From positions 1 to 64,000 of the forward strand of contig CANJNC010000002.1 in the NCBI GenBank assembly GCA_947475685.1: a stretch of 64,000 bases of DNA, read 5' to 3'. Both the position numbers and the translations under genes were made by a program. The notes under the pieces were generated by a model that did no database searches, was not told where the DNA came from, and was given only the letters and a program-made list of their open reading frames with translations. The DNA is from Comamonadaceae bacterium. Its GTDB lineage: Bacteria; Pseudomonadota; Gammaproteobacteria; Burkholderiales; Burkholderiaceae_C. Shown here piece after piece: positions 1 through 8,618 of the stretch. Within the stretch, counting starts at the first letter, position 1, and each line of letters opens with the position of its first letter.

Positions 1-108
1 AAAGTTGATCTTTTGTTGGGGGCGGCCATTCCTTGCACTCCCCCCGCTTGGTTGGCCTGGGAGACCTATTTTGCACGAAATTCTCGATTGCGCATCCTGC
101 AGCACTAA
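1..108 (+). CDS. C-terminal end of an unidentified protein (5' truncated)
   Basis: Reading frame 1 is open from the first base of the window and ends at a TAA at 106-108, giving 35 residues that finish ...RNSRLRILQH. The composition (Trp-, Pro- and Arg-containing, no low complexity) looks coding, and it is followed by 330 bp without a convincing gene. I do not recognise the family from so short a tail. It lies upstream of the TRAP permease genes on the same strand but is too far from them to be an obvious operon partner. The frame could be open by chance. Confidence 0.4.
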   Translation, partial: KVDLLLGAAIPCTPPAWLAWETYFARNSRLRILQH

Positions 109-438
109 ATATCGGCCAAGGTGGTGGTGTTCTTTTTTTGAAACCTTCAAACCCATAGCTCCAGCCTAGACCCCTTCGCGCCAAAACTGCATTGGCCACC
201 CACCAGCGGCAAAGAGCCTCGCCCTAACGCCCCTTACAAGCTATCTTTACAGAAAATAACCCGCTCAAATCAGCTACTTTCATCAAAAAGACTTGATTCT
301 TGGGTGGTCAATTATTTTTTCTCTCAGAGAGGGGTAACATAGAGGGTTATTTAAAAAACAACCCTCTATGCCCACCCTGATAGATGCCTTTGAAGGCCCA
401 GATTTTGGAGCCCGATCCATGAACTCGGGAGTTGACCC
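109..438. other. Gene-free stretch upstream of the TRAP permease genes
   Basis: No plausible gene is seen in these 330 bp. The left part is mixed-composition sequence. The right part (about 290-370) is AT-rich, with a short CTCTC/GAGAG palindrome at 321-331 and a perfect 11-bp inverted repeat at 338-370 (listed separately). This is where the dctQM promoter should lie. I cannot point to a convincing -35/-10 pair. Confidence 0.5.
338..370. promoter_or_regulatory. Perfect 11-bp inverted repeat in the dctQ leader
   Basis: CATAGAGGGTT (338-348) is repeated exactly as AACCCTCTATG (360-370) around an 11-nt A/T-rich spacer. No T-run follows on either strand, so it does not read as an intrinsic terminator. 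It sits 69 bp before the dctQ start. It could be an operator for a dimeric regulator of the transporter, or an mRNA hairpin in the leader. The symmetry is seen directly; the role is inferred. Confidence 0.5.
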
Positions 439-978
439 ATGAATGCACTCTTAAATTTATCTAAATTCATCGATTCTGCCAGTGAAAAGCTCAGCAACAT
501 CGGCACCTTTTGTGTGTTTGCCGCTGCATTTATTTCTGCCGCCAATGCCTTTGTACGCTATGGGTTTGACATCAGCTCAAACGCTTGGCTTGAAATTCAG
601 TGGTACTTGTTTGCAGCCACCGTGATGCTGGGTGCGCCCTATGTCCTTAAGCTCAATGAGCACGTAAGAGTTGACTTGATTTACGGGAAACTGAACCCCA
701 AAGCGGCGGCCAGTTTGGATTTGATCGGTTTATTTCTTTTTCTATTTCCCGTGATGGGCTTCATGGCTTGGCTGAGCTGGCCCTTGTTTTTAAAAATGTT
801 TTTGACTGGCGAGCTCTCAGCCAACACAGGAGGATTGATTCGTTGGCCCGCCATGCTGCTTTTACCCCTTGGTTTTGCTTGGATGTGCCTCCAAGGAGTA
901 AGCGAAGTCATTAAACGCGTTGCATTTTTAGCCGGTCACGCAGAGCTTGACTTGCATTACCAAAAACCCATGCAATAA
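439..978 (+). CDS. TRAP transporter small permease subunit (DctQ family)
   Basis: A 179-residue inner-membrane protein with four predicted membrane segments (about 21-41, 52-70, 92-113, 136-157). The hallmark HVRVD at 75-79, just after segment 2, is typical of DctQ subunits. It should pair with the large permease encoded directly downstream to form the sodium-coupled membrane part of a tripartite ATP-independent transporter, fed by a periplasmic binding protein. The ATG at 439 lies after GGGAGTTGACCC; the ATG at 420 is out of frame. Its end is 13 bp before the preferred start of the DctM gene, so the two are co-transcribed. The substrate can only be inferred from the neighbouring binding protein, which looks keto-acid specific. 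Confidence 0.9.
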   Translation: MNALLNLSKFIDSASEKLSNIGTFCVFAAAFISAANAFVRYGFDISSNAWLEIQWYLFAATVMLGAPYVLKLNEHVRVDLIYGKLNPKAAASLDLIGLFLFLFPVMGFMAWLSWPLFLKMFLTGELSANTGGLIRWPAMLLLPLGFAWMCLQGVSEVIKRVAFLAGHAELDLHYQKPMQ

Positions 979-991
979 AGAGGCGCACAAG

Positions 992-2542
992 ATGGAGATG
1001 CAAAACTTCGCACCGATCATGTTCGCCTTGCTGGTGGGTATCATGGTCATTGGCTTTCCAGTTGCTTTTTCTCTATCGGCTTTAGGCCTTGGATGTGGGC
1101 TCTTTGCCATTCACATGGGCTGGTTTCCAGCCTCCTTCATGGCGAACTTGCCGCTGAATGTATTTGGCATACTAAGCAACGATCTTTTATTGGCCATTCC
1201 ATTCTTTACGTTCATGGGGGCCGTGCTTGAGAAATGCGGATTGGCAGAGGATATGCTGGACTCCATGGGCCAATTGTTTGGTACTGTCAAAGGGGGGCTT
1301 GGCTACTCGGTCATTATTGTGGGCTTTATCTTGGGTGCCATCACGGGCACTGTGGCCGGGCAAGTGATTGCCATGGCTTTGATTTCTTTGCCGGTCATGA
1401 TTCGCTACGGCTACAACATGCGCTATGCCACCGGCGTGCTTGCTGCTTCTGGGACGATCACACAATTGGTGCCGCCCTCCTTGGTCTTGATCGTGATGGC
1501 TGACCAATTGGGCCGCTCAGTGGGAGACATGTACAAAGGTGCGTGGGGCCCCTCTATTCTTCAAGTGTGTATCTTTGCGCTGTATACCTTTGCACTTGGC
1601 GTCTTTAAGCCCTCTCACGTTCCTGGGATTCCCAAAGAAGCTCGAACGCTCAGCGGGTGGCCACTTTGGTCCAAGTGTTTAAAAGGGATTGTTCCATCTG
1701 CCATTTTGATCTTCACGGTCTTGGGCTCCATGGGTGGATTGCCAGGCATCAAAGTGGCCATTGCCACGCCAACCGAAGCTGGTGCAATGGGCTGCATGGG
1801 CGCATTGATTTTGGCCGGCATTCACAAAAGACTTAATGTGCAACTGATATGGCAAGCCATGAACAGCACCATGCGTTTGACAGCGATGGTGGTGTTTATT
1901 TTGATTGGCTCAAGAGTGTTTTCGATGGTCTTTCAAGGTGTCGATGGATCCAAGTGGGTGGAGAGCATGCTCACCGATTTACCAGGTGGGCAGGTTGGCT
2001 TTCTCTTGGTGGTCAATGCATTCATCTTCTTCTTGGCTTTCTTTTTAGACTTCTTTGAAATTGCCTTCATCATCTTGCCTCTCTTGGGGCCTGTGGCCAA
2101 TAAATTGGGCATTGACTTGGTGTGGTTTGGCGTGCTGCTGTGTGTCAACATGCAAACGAGTTTCATGCACCCACCATTTGGATTTGCTTTGTTTTACCTC
2201 AGAGGCATCTCAGATACTTTATTCAAAGAGGGGCGCATTGCCAAACCCATCCTATCCAAAGACATCTACATGGGCGCCATCCCTTGGGTGATCATGCAAC
2301 TGGTGTTGGTCGTGATTGTGATCATGGTGCCTGAAAGTGTGACGATCTTTTTGGACAAGGAAGAAAAAATCGATTTGGACAAAGTGGTCATTGAAATGCC
2401 CATGGACTCGGACGAGTCTCAGTCAAAAGACGAACAAAACCCATTTGCCACACCCAACCCAGACGGCTCAGATACAAACTCCAAGCCTAGCGAGCCTGAT
2501 GAGCAAAAGCGCATGGAAGAACTCTTTAACATCAAAAAGTGA
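992..2542 (+). CDS. TRAP transporter large permease subunit (DctM family)
   Basis: About 516 residues with a dozen hydrophobic segments, the DctM membrane domain that forms the translocation path. An upstream in-frame ATG at 947 would overlap dctQ by 32 bp; the ATG at 992 with GAGG about 10 bp before it is preferred, and a second ATG at 998 is possible. Typical DctM features include a GxITGTVAGQV-like stretch early on and PPSL/HPPFGF-type prolines late in the protein. Oddly, after the last membrane segment there is a hydrophilic, acidic and Pro/Ser/Asn-rich tail of about 60 residues ending RMEELFNIKK, longer than usual for the family. Partner of the DctQ gene upstream. Confidence 0.92.
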   Translation: MEMQNFAPIMFALLVGIMVIGFPVAFSLSALGLGCGLFAIHMGWFPASFMANLPLNVFGILSNDLLLAIPFFTFMGAVLEKCGLAEDMLDSMGQLFGTVKGGLGYSVIIVGFILGAITGTVAGQVIAMALISLPVMIRYGYNMRYATGVLAASGTITQLVPPSLVLIVMADQLGRSVGDMYKGAWGPSILQVCIFALYTFALGVFKPSHVPGIPKEARTLSGWPLWSKCLKGIVPSAILIFTVLGSMGGLPGIKVAIATPTEAGAMGCMGALILAGIHKRLNVQLIWQAMNSTMRLTAMVVFILIGSRVFSMVFQGVDGSKWVESMLTDLPGGQVGFLLVVNAFIFFLAFFLDFFEIAFIILPLLGPVANKLGIDLVWFGVLLCVNMQTSFMHPPFGFALFYLRGISDTLFKEGRIAKPILSKDIYMGAIPWVIMQLVLVVIVIMVPESVTIFLDKEEKIDLDKVVIEMPMDSDESQSKDEQNPFATPNPDGSDTNSKPSEPDEQKRMEELFNIKK

Positions 2543-2580
2543 TGCGCCCACAGCGCTCAAAGAATGCGTATTTGCTGGCC

Positions 2581-2621
2581 AAAAAAAGGCCCTGAAGCAC
2601 AAAAACATGTGCCTCAGGGCC
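2581..2621 (-). terminator. Intrinsic terminator of the TRAP binding-protein gene
   Basis: A 13-bp stem (2588-2600 with 2609-2621, one A-C mismatch on the plus strand that becomes a G-U pair in the minus-strand RNA) is followed, reading leftward, by seven T residues (AAAAAAA at 2581-2587 on the plus strand). It therefore terminates transcription from the minus-strand gene that stops at 2682. On the plus strand the hairpin, lying after dctM, lacks a T-run but may still help. Confidence 0.8.
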
Positions 2622-2681
2622 CTTGGTCCTCAGTTGTTGTGATCGACACTGAACGTGCCTTGCACAAGAGCTGAGTTGGAA

Positions 2682-3764
2682 CTACATTTTTTGCGCTTGC
2701 ATGAAACGATCAAACTCAGCCTCGGTGAATCGGAACCATAAATTTTGCTCCGATCTGAACTTCAACCACTCTGTATAAACTTTCTTCCAGTTTTCATTTT
2801 TGGACGCAATTTCTTCATACAAACCCATCGCCTGCTTGTATGCAAAGTTCATCACATCCTTGGGAAACGCTTTTAACTTGGTCCCAGAGCCCACGAGTTG
2901 CTTTAAAGCAGCGGGATTGTGCGAATCGTAGCGCGCCTGAATATTAACGTGCGCAACCGTGGTTGCCGCCTCCAAAATGGCCTTGTGTTCTGCACTCAAC
3001 GCGTCATAGGCCTTGTTGTTCACAAACAAGTCCAACTGTGGACCACCTTCCCACCAGCCAGGATAATAATAAAACGGTGCGACTTTGTTAAAGCCCAACT
3101 TCAAATCATCATAGGGCCCAATCCACTCGGCCGCATCAATGGTGCCTTTTTCTAGAGCGGGATAAATATCCCCGGCTGGCAGACTTTGAGGAACAACGCC
3201 CAGTTTTTCCATCACTTTTCCACCAAGTCCACCACCCATGCGCATCTTCAAGCCTTTTAGATCAGCAAGACCTTTGACTTCTTTTCTAAACCATCCAGCC
3301 ATTTGGGCACCTGTGTTGCCCATGGTGAAGTTGACCATGTTGTACTTTGCATAGAACTCTCGCATGAGTTTGCCCCCTGCAGCGTCAAACATCCAGGCCG
3401 TTTGCTGTCTTGAATTCAAGCCAAAAGGTATGCCACAACCCAAGGCAAAAGTCTCATCTTTGCCTGTGAAGTAATAAGCCGCCGTGTGACAACACTCGAC
3501 CGAACCTTGCTGAACGCCATCCACCACGCCAAAGGCCGGCATCAATTCGCCAGGACCGTGGACGGAGATTTCAAACTTGCCACCCGACATGTTCTTAACC
3601 TCCCGAGCAAATACCTCGGAGCCTCCAAACAAAGTGTCCAGGGACTTTGGGAAACTAGACGCCAAACGCCAACGAACAGTGGCCTGGGCATGTACGGCAG
3701 GCGCTGCGCTGGCAGCCAAAATTCCAGCAATACCCGCATTTTTAATGATTGCACGACGGTCCAT
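2682..3764 (-). CDS. TRAP transporter substrate-binding protein, TakP-like (alpha-keto acid)
   Basis: A 360-residue periplasmic binding protein with an N-terminal export signal (about 1-26, beginning DRRAIIKNAG and ending VHA, twin-arginine-like) and a DctP/TakP fold. Segments such as GNTGAQMAGWFRKE, GDIYPALEKGTIDAAEWIGP and YYYPGWWEGGP closely match what I remember of Rhodobacter TakP, which binds pyruvate and other 2-oxo acids with sodium. That specificity is an inference from similarity. The start is supported by GAGGTGA upstream of the ATG at 3764. It is transcribed toward the dctQM genes rather than with them, which is unusual for a TRAP locus. It ends before a strong terminator. Confidence 0.9.
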   Translation of the reverse strand: MDRRAIIKNAGIAGILAASAAPAVHAQATVRWRLASSFPKSLDTLFGGSEVFAREVKNMSGGKFEISVHGPGELMPAFGVVDGVQQGSVECCHTAAYYFTGKDETFALGCGIPFGLNSRQQTAWMFDAAGGKLMREFYAKYNMVNFTMGNTGAQMAGWFRKEVKGLADLKGLKMRMGGGLGGKVMEKLGVVPQSLPAGDIYPALEKGTIDAAEWIGPYDDLKLGFNKVAPFYYYPGWWEGGPQLDLFVNNKAYDALSAEHKAILEAATTVAHVNIQARYDSHNPAALKQLVGSGTKLKAFPKDVMNFAYKQAMGLYEEIASKNENWKKVYTEWLKFRSEQNLWFRFTEAEFDRFMQAQKM

Positions 3765-3849
3765 GATTCACCTCATATGAAAAAAATAACACATTCTTTG
3801 TAAGACATTCAAGCCAAGAAATTTTATGCCACCAAATCCATGCTTAAGC

Positions 3850-3863
3850 ACGGGTTTACCCGT
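3850..3863. promoter_or_regulatory. Palindrome ACGGGTTTACCCGT upstream of the binding-protein gene
   Basis: A perfect 6-bp inverted repeat with a 2-nt centre lies in the 134-bp gap between the dxs stop and the start of the TRAP binding-protein gene, about 86 bp upstream of that start. It has no following T-run on either strand, so an operator is more likely than a terminator, though it may also be a weak 3' hairpin for the dxs operon. Role inferred. Confidence 0.35.
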
Positions 3864-3898
3864 TTAAATATAGGGTAGCTTGGCGCAAACCCAGGCCA

Positions 3899-5812
3899 TC
3901 AATTCACCAACTTGAGACCGCCTGGCGAATCACTTTGCTTTGGAGTGTCCGATTGAGAATGCAGCAAGGTCTTGTATCTCGCCAAAACGCTAGCCTCGAT
4001 ACCCGCTGCGTCCAAGCCCTCCATGGCCATGAGTTTGGCGGGGTCTCCATGGCTTGTGAACTGATCCTTAAGACCCAGCATCAAAACAGGCTTGAGCAAA
4101 CCAGCCGCTTGCAAGGCTTCAAGCACTGCACTGCCGGCTCCCCCCATCAATGCGCTGTCCTCCAATGTCACCAAGGCTTCGTGCTCTTTGGCTGCCGTGA
4201 TCAACAAGTCCAAGTCCAAAGGCTTGGCCCAGCGCATATTGAGCACTGTCAAATTGAGTTTTTCCGCCACTTTCAAAGCGGGGTACAACAAAGGTCCAAA
4301 AGCCACGATCGCAATTTTTTGACCCGCTCTTCTCACCTCTCCTTTGCCAAAAGGCAAAGACGTCAATTGACGATCAACCGCCTTGCCGATGCCCGCACCT
4401 CTTGGGTACCTCACTGCCACGCAATGATCTTGTTCAAATGCAGAGCACAAAAGTGCCCGCGTCTCTGCCTCATCGGCGGGCGTTGCAATGCTTACATTGG
4501 GCACGCACCTTAAAAAAGGAATGTCAAATACACCCGCATGCGTTGCGCCATCTGCGCCGACAATGCCCGCCCTGTCCAAAGCCAAAACCATGGGTAATTT
4601 TTGGATCGCAACGTCGTGAATGAGTTGATCGTAAGCACGCTGCAAAAAAGTCGAATAAATGGCAACCACTGGCTTTAAGCCTTCGCAAGCCAAACCCGCC
4701 GCGAAAGTCAAGGCATGTTGCTCAGCAATGCCCACATCAAAGTACCTTGTGGGAAAACGACGCTCAAATTCGACCAATCCAGACCCCTCTCGCATTGCAG
4801 GCGTGATGGCAATCAAGCGAGAATCTTGCTGCGCCATGTCGCAAATCCAGTCTCCAAAGATCTGCGTGAAGGTCTTTTGAGGTGGCGTGCTTGGAGGCAC
4901 GATGCCGATGGTCGGATCGAATTTACCAGGGCCGTGGTAGGTCACGGGATCTTTTTCCGCCAGGCCGTAGCCCTGCCCTTTTTTGGTCACCACGTGTAAG
5001 AATTGTGGTCCACTGAGTTGCCGAATGTTCTCAAGTGTTGGCACCAATGAGTCCAAATCATGTCCGTCAATGGGTCCAATGTAATTGAATCCAAATTCTT
5101 CAAAAAGGGTCGCAGGCACGACCATGCCTTTGGCATGCTCCTCAAAGCGTCTGGCCAACTCAAACAACGGTGGGGCGCTTTTAAGCACTTGCTTGCCCAC
5201 CTCTTTGGCAGCAGCATAAAAACGCCCACTCATGAGTTGCGCCAAGTATCGATTCAAAGCGCCTACCGGTGGACTGATGGACATGTCGTTGTCATTTAAG
5301 ATGACCAACAAATTTCCCTTGGCGACCCCCGCATTGTTCATCGCCTCAAATGCCATGCCAGCCGTCATTGCCCCATCTCCAATGATGGCCACCGATCGGC
5401 GGTCCTCACCTTTTAAATAAGCGGCACTGGACATGCCCAAAGCCGCGGAGATACTTGTCGAAGAATGGGCCGTGCCAAATGCATCGAACTCGCTCTCCTC
5501 TCGTCTGGGAAAACCACTCAAGCCCCCCAACTGCCTGAGGGTGGACATGCGATCGCGTCGACCCGTCAAAATTTTGTGCGGGTACGTTTGATGACCCACA
5601 TCCCAGACCAAGCGGTCATAAGGTGTATTGAACACATGATGCAGCGCAATGGATAACTCAACCGTTCCCAAATTTGAACTGAGGTGCCCACCTGTTTTGG
5701 AGACACTCTCCAAAAGAAAAGCTCTGAGCTCGCGAGCCAAGCCCTTGAGTTGCGCGCGTGTCAAACGCCTCACATCTGCAGGTCCGTCAATGCTACTCAA
5801 TAGATCAGTCAT
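3899..5812 (-). CDS. dxs: 1-deoxy-D-xylulose-5-phosphate synthase
   Basis: A 637-residue thiamine-diphosphate enzyme that condenses pyruvate with glyceraldehyde 3-phosphate, the first step of the MEP isoprenoid pathway. Visible family signatures are [11 protein letters not shown] near the N-terminus, the ThDP motif [16 protein letters not shown] (about 145-160), the catalytic pyrimidine-domain region [15 protein letters not shown], and the [15 protein letters not shown] signature. Length is normal (E. coli 620). It is the last gene of the xseB-ispA-dxs operon: its ATG at 5812 is one base from the ispA stop, so translation is probably coupled. A Ser/Gln/Asp-rich tail of about 20 residues follows the C-terminal domain. 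Confidence 0.97.
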   Translation of the reverse strand: MTDLLSSIDGPADVRRLTRAQLKGLARELRAFLLESVSKTGGHLSSNLGTVELSIALHHVFNTPYDRLVWDVGHQTYPHKILTGRRDRMSTLRQLGGLSGFPRREESEFDAFGTAHSSTSISAALGMSSAAYLKGEDRRSVAIIGDGAMTAGMAFEAMNNAGVAKGNLLVILNDNDMSISPPVGALNRYLAQLMSGRFYAAAKEVGKQVLKSAPPLFELARRFEEHAKGMVVPATLFEEFGFNYIGPIDGHDLDSLVPTLENIRQLSGPQFLHVVTKKGQGYGLAEKDPVTYHGPGKFDPTIGIVPPSTPPQKTFTQIFGDWICDMAQQDSRLIAITPAMREGSGLVEFERRFPTRYFDVGIAEQHALTFAAGLACEGLKPVVAIYSTFLQRAYDQLIHDVAIQKLPMVLALDRAGIVGADGATHAGVFDIPFLRCVPNVSIATPADEAETRALLCSAFEQDHCVAVRYPRGAGIGKAVDRQLTSLPFGKGEVRRAGQKIAIVAFGPLLYPALKVAEKLNLTVLNMRWAKPLDLDLLITAAKEHEALVTLEDSALMGGAGSAVLEALQAAGLLKPVLMLGLKDQFTSHGDPAKLMAMEGLDAAGIEASVLARYKTLLHSQSDTPKQSDSPGGLKLVN

Positions 5813-5813
5813 A

Positions 5814-6752
5814 TCAGCTCTTTCTCTTAATCACTAAATCGGCCAAAGCACCCAGGGCAGCAACATCTCTTAAGCCCGAGGTCATGAGCGCATCATTGGC
5901 TTGTTGATACAAAGTTTGTGCATAGGTTTGAGCGCCCCTCAAACCCAGCAAAGACACATAGGTTGGCTTGTCATGGGCCGCATCTTTGCCCACTGTTTTA
6001 CCCAAAGTTTGCGTATCCGAGACCACATCCAAAATGTCATCCACCACTTGAAATGCAAGGCCCAAAGCCCGAGCATAACCCGACAGCGAAGACTCCAGTT
6101 TTTCACTCAATGCACCCGCTTGTGAGCAAGCCGCACCCATCATGACACACGCATGTAAAAGCGCACCGGTTTTCTTGGCGTGCATTTCTTGCAACTGCGC
6201 TTGGCTCAAGACTACACCTACACTTTGCAGATCAATGGCCTGCCCACCAGCCATGCCCGCATGGCCTGCAGCCTGGCTCAAATGTCGACACAAAACGGCT
6301 TGCACCCGAGCGGGGACAAGGCTCTCGCTGGGCGTCAAAAGCTCAAAGGCCAGGGCCTGCAACGAATCCCCACACAACAAAGCCATGGCTTGTCCAAACT
6401 GAACATGAACAGTCGGTTGCCCCCTTCTAAGGATGTCGTCATCCATGCAGGGCATGTCATCGTGAACGAGAGAATACGCATGAATGAGCTCGAGCGCGCA
6501 AGCCGCTCTTAAAGCCGCTTGATCAAAGGCGCCGCCTTGCCCACCCTCCTCACCTTGCAAGCGCATGCTTTGTCTTGTTGCCAAACACAAGAGCGGGCGC
6601 AAACGTTTGCCCCCACCAAGGACCGCATAACGCATGCTCGCCCCAAGACTGCCACCCACCTCTCTTGGCACCCAATCATTCAAGGCCTTCTCAATCAAAT
6701 CCATTTGCTGCTCAGACCAGTGTTTGAGGTCAAACGTCTTCATCTCACTCAT
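5814..6752 (-). CDS. ispA: (2E,6E)-farnesyl diphosphate synthase
   Basis: A 312-residue short-chain trans-prenyltransferase that builds geranyl and farnesyl diphosphate from DMAPP and IPP. It has GGKRLRPLL near residue 47, the first aspartate-rich motif DDMPCMDDD with the RRGQPTVH that follows it, and the second motif DDILD near the C-terminal third. The residues before the first Asp motif (YSLVHDDMP) are the ones expected for a C15 product. The start could be the ATG at 6752 or the ATG three codons in. It sits between xseB and dxs with one-base gaps on both sides, the standard proteobacterial order. Confidence 0.96.
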   Translation of the reverse strand: MSEMKTFDLKHWSEQQMDLIEKALNDWVPREVGGSLGASMRYAVLGGGKRLRPLLCLATRQSMRLQGEEGGQGGAFDQAALRAACALELIHAYSLVHDDMPCMDDDILRRGQPTVHVQFGQAMALLCGDSLQALAFELLTPSESLVPARVQAVLCRHLSQAAGHAGMAGGQAIDLQSVGVVLSQAQLQEMHAKKTGALLHACVMMGAACSQAGALSEKLESSLSGYARALGLAFQVVDDILDVVSDTQTLGKTVGKDAAHDKPTYVSLLGLRGAQTYAQTLYQQANDALMTSGLRDVAALGALADLVIKRKS

Positions 6753-6753
6753 G

Positions 6754-7002
6754 TCAAGTGTTGTCCGTCCAAGTTTTTAAATGCCCCTCATCCAAGACTT
6801 TAATTTGGTCTTCAATCGAAGTTAACTTTTCTCGGCAAAACTTTAATAGCGCGGCCCCATGTTGATACGCTTGCAGCAAATGATCAAGCGGCAACTGAGA
6901 AGACTCCATTTGTTGCACCAACTCTTCTAACTCTTGCAAAGCAAGTTCGTAGGTCACGGGCAATGCGTCGCTCGTGTTCAAGGCGTCTTTACTCTTGGAC
7001 AT
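6754..7002 (-). CDS. xseB: Exodeoxyribonuclease VII small subunit
   Basis: An 82-residue, mostly helical acidic protein. The core [18 protein letters not shown] followed by [20 protein letters not shown] is the XseB signature, the helical hairpin that binds XseA. Exonuclease VII degrades single-stranded DNA from both ends. Length matches the family (about 80). It is the first gene of the ispA-dxs operon; the large subunit xseA is not in this window. The promoter must lie in the 426-bp divergent gap to its right. Confidence 0.95.
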   Translation of the reverse strand: MSKSKDALNTSDALPVTYELALQELEELVQQMESSQLPLDHLLQAYQHGAALLKFCREKLTSIEDQIKVLDEGHLKTWTDNT

Positions 7003-7428
7003 CTGAATTCTCTAGCTCAAGGCGAACCCTCAGAGCACTGGCCTCTATCAAAAATTGAGCACGCATTGGGTATTAATTAAAAAGTTTACACACACAAATT
7101 GTTTGCGAACATCCATATTAAAGCATCTGCCCCTCAATGGAATCAGGTAATGACGCTTAGAGCCTTGAATTTCAAAGTTTATTTTTGCCTTGTCACACTC
7201 ACCTATGACCCAATGGTCCCAATGCGTGCAAAAAAACCACAATTAATAGCCCTTATTAAACAACTCATTGTTCAATAATTGTGCCCATCCCAGTCAAAAA
7301 CGGACTTTCAAAATCGCTTTGACCGCTTTCAATCCCAAAGATGCATTAAAAATATATAATAATGGGTTCCTTCCGGCAATTCCGGTTTTTTCTATTCTCC
7401 CTGTGGGGAGTCTTTAGGTCAGGTCCCT
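7003..7428. other. Divergent intergenic region between xseB and the Rieske gene
   Basis: About 426 bp holding the promoters of two divergent units. I find no supportable gene. On the plus strand a TATAAT lies at 7355-7360, without a clear -35 at 16-18 bp. It is followed by a short GC hairpin with six T residues and a second hairpin (see next entry). The rest is AT-rich and featureless to me. Confidence 0.5.
7355..7410 (+). promoter_or_regulatory. -10 element and two small hairpins in the Rieske gene leader
   Basis: TATAAT (7355-7360) is followed by CCGG-CAATT-CCGG and TTTTTT (7373-7391), then CTCCC-TGTG-GGGAG (7397-7410), all before the ATG at 7429. The first hairpin plus T-run looks like a weak intrinsic terminator placed right after the transcription start; its 4-bp stem may be too short to work. 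It resembles the stronger arrangement ahead of guaC. Regulatory meaning is speculative. Confidence 0.35.
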
Positions 7429-8556
7429 ATGTCTGATTTAAGTCTTCAACTGCAGCCGGCATCAAGCCAACTTCCAGTCGATAGCTATTTTGATCTCTCG
7501 CTTTATCAGCGCGAGATGGATATCCTCTTTGCCAATGGGCCTAAATACGTTGGCCACGAACTCTGTGTGCCCAACGTAGGCGATTACTTCGCCCTTGAGC
7601 ATGAGGGGGAAGGGCGCGCTTTGGTGAAAACACCTCAGGGTATCGAGCTGATCTCCAATGTATGCCGTCACCGTCAATCCGTGATCTTGAAAGGTCGAGG
7701 CAATCTGTACGCCAACAAACAAGCCTCAGGCGGCAACATTGTGTGCCCGCTGCACCGTTGGACTTACTCTCAATCTGGCCAACTCCTTGGTGCGCCCCAT
7801 TTTGCAAAAGATCCTTGCCTGGATCTTCAAAACTACCCCCTACAAAGTTGGAATGGTTTGCTGTTTGAGCGCAATGCAATAGACATCAATCAAGATTTAG
7901 CCAACATGGGGCCCAAAGAGGCCTTGGGCTTTGATGGCTATAAATTGGCTAAAGTTGAACTGCACGAATGCAACTACAACTGGAAAACCTTTGTCGAAGT
8001 CTATCTAGAGGACTACCACGTTGGCCCTTTTCACCCCGGTCTTGGACAATTTGTAGAGTGTGAGGACTTGAGATGGGAATTCAAACCTGAGTATTCCGTA
8101 CAAACGGTGGGTGTGGCAAATCAACTGCGACAGTCGGGAAGTGCCATTTACGAAAAATGGCAAAAAGCGCTTCTCAACTACCGAGGTGGAGACGCCCCTA
8201 CTCGGGGAGCCATTTGGTTGACCTACTACCCTCACATCATGGTGGAGTGGTACCCACATGTCTTGACGGTCTCAACTCTTTGGCCCATGGGACCTAGAAA
8301 AACACTCAACAAAATTGAGTTTTTCTATCCCGAGGAGATTGTGGATTTTGAGCCAGAATTTGTTCAAGCTCAACAAGATGCTTATATGGAAACCTGCGCT
8401 GAAGACGATGAGATCGCTGAGAGAATGGACGCGGGTCGCCACGCTTTGTTTCAAAGAGGGCAAAATGAAGTTGGCCCATACCAAAGCCCCATGGAGGATG
8501 GCATGCAGCATTTTCATGAGTGGTATCGCCATAAACTCAAGCTGACCGACAAATAG
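7429..8556 (+). CDS. Rieske non-heme iron oxygenase, ring-hydroxylating type, substrate unknown
   Basis: A 375-residue soluble protein with an N-terminal Rieske domain: [2Fe-2S] ligands C79 and H81 (CRH), C106 and H109 (CPLH). The catalytic domain carries the mononuclear iron site in NWKTFVEVYLEDYHVGPFHP, with H197 and H202 as ligands and D195 as the likely electron-bridge residue. It therefore resembles the alpha subunit of ring-hydroxylating oxygenases. No beta subunit, ferredoxin or reductase gene is adjacent, so its substrate and electron donor are unknown. An oxygenase at this position next to xseB-ispA-dxs is, as far as I recall, recurrent in Burkholderiales, which hints at a housekeeping rather than catabolic role. 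Start ATG chosen after AGGTCAGG. Confidence 0.9.
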   Translation: MSDLSLQLQPASSQLPVDSYFDLSLYQREMDILFANGPKYVGHELCVPNVGDYFALEHEGEGRALVKTPQGIELISNVCRHRQSVILKGRGNLYANKQASGGNIVCPLHRWTYSQSGQLLGAPHFAKDPCLDLQNYPLQSWNGLLFERNAIDINQDLANMGPKEALGFDGYKLAKVELHECNYNWKTFVEVYLEDYHVGPFHPGLGQFVECEDLRWEFKPEYSVQTVGVANQLRQSGSAIYEKWQKALLNYRGGDAPTRGAIWLTYYPHIMVEWYPHVLTVSTLWPMGPRKTLNKIEFFYPEEIVDFEPEFVQAQQDAYMETCAEDDEIAERMDAGRHALFQRGQNEVGPYQSPMEDGMQHFHEWYRHKLKLTDK

Positions 8557-8618
8557 GTCTTGGCGTTTGGGCATCCTTGAGTGGTTACTTTTTCATACAA
8601 AAAAATGATCTCAATACC

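Noticed and set aside
7048-7242. 64-codon minus-strand frame in the xseB upstream gap
   Set aside because: No ribosome site and unbiased composition; it probably lies in promoter DNA.
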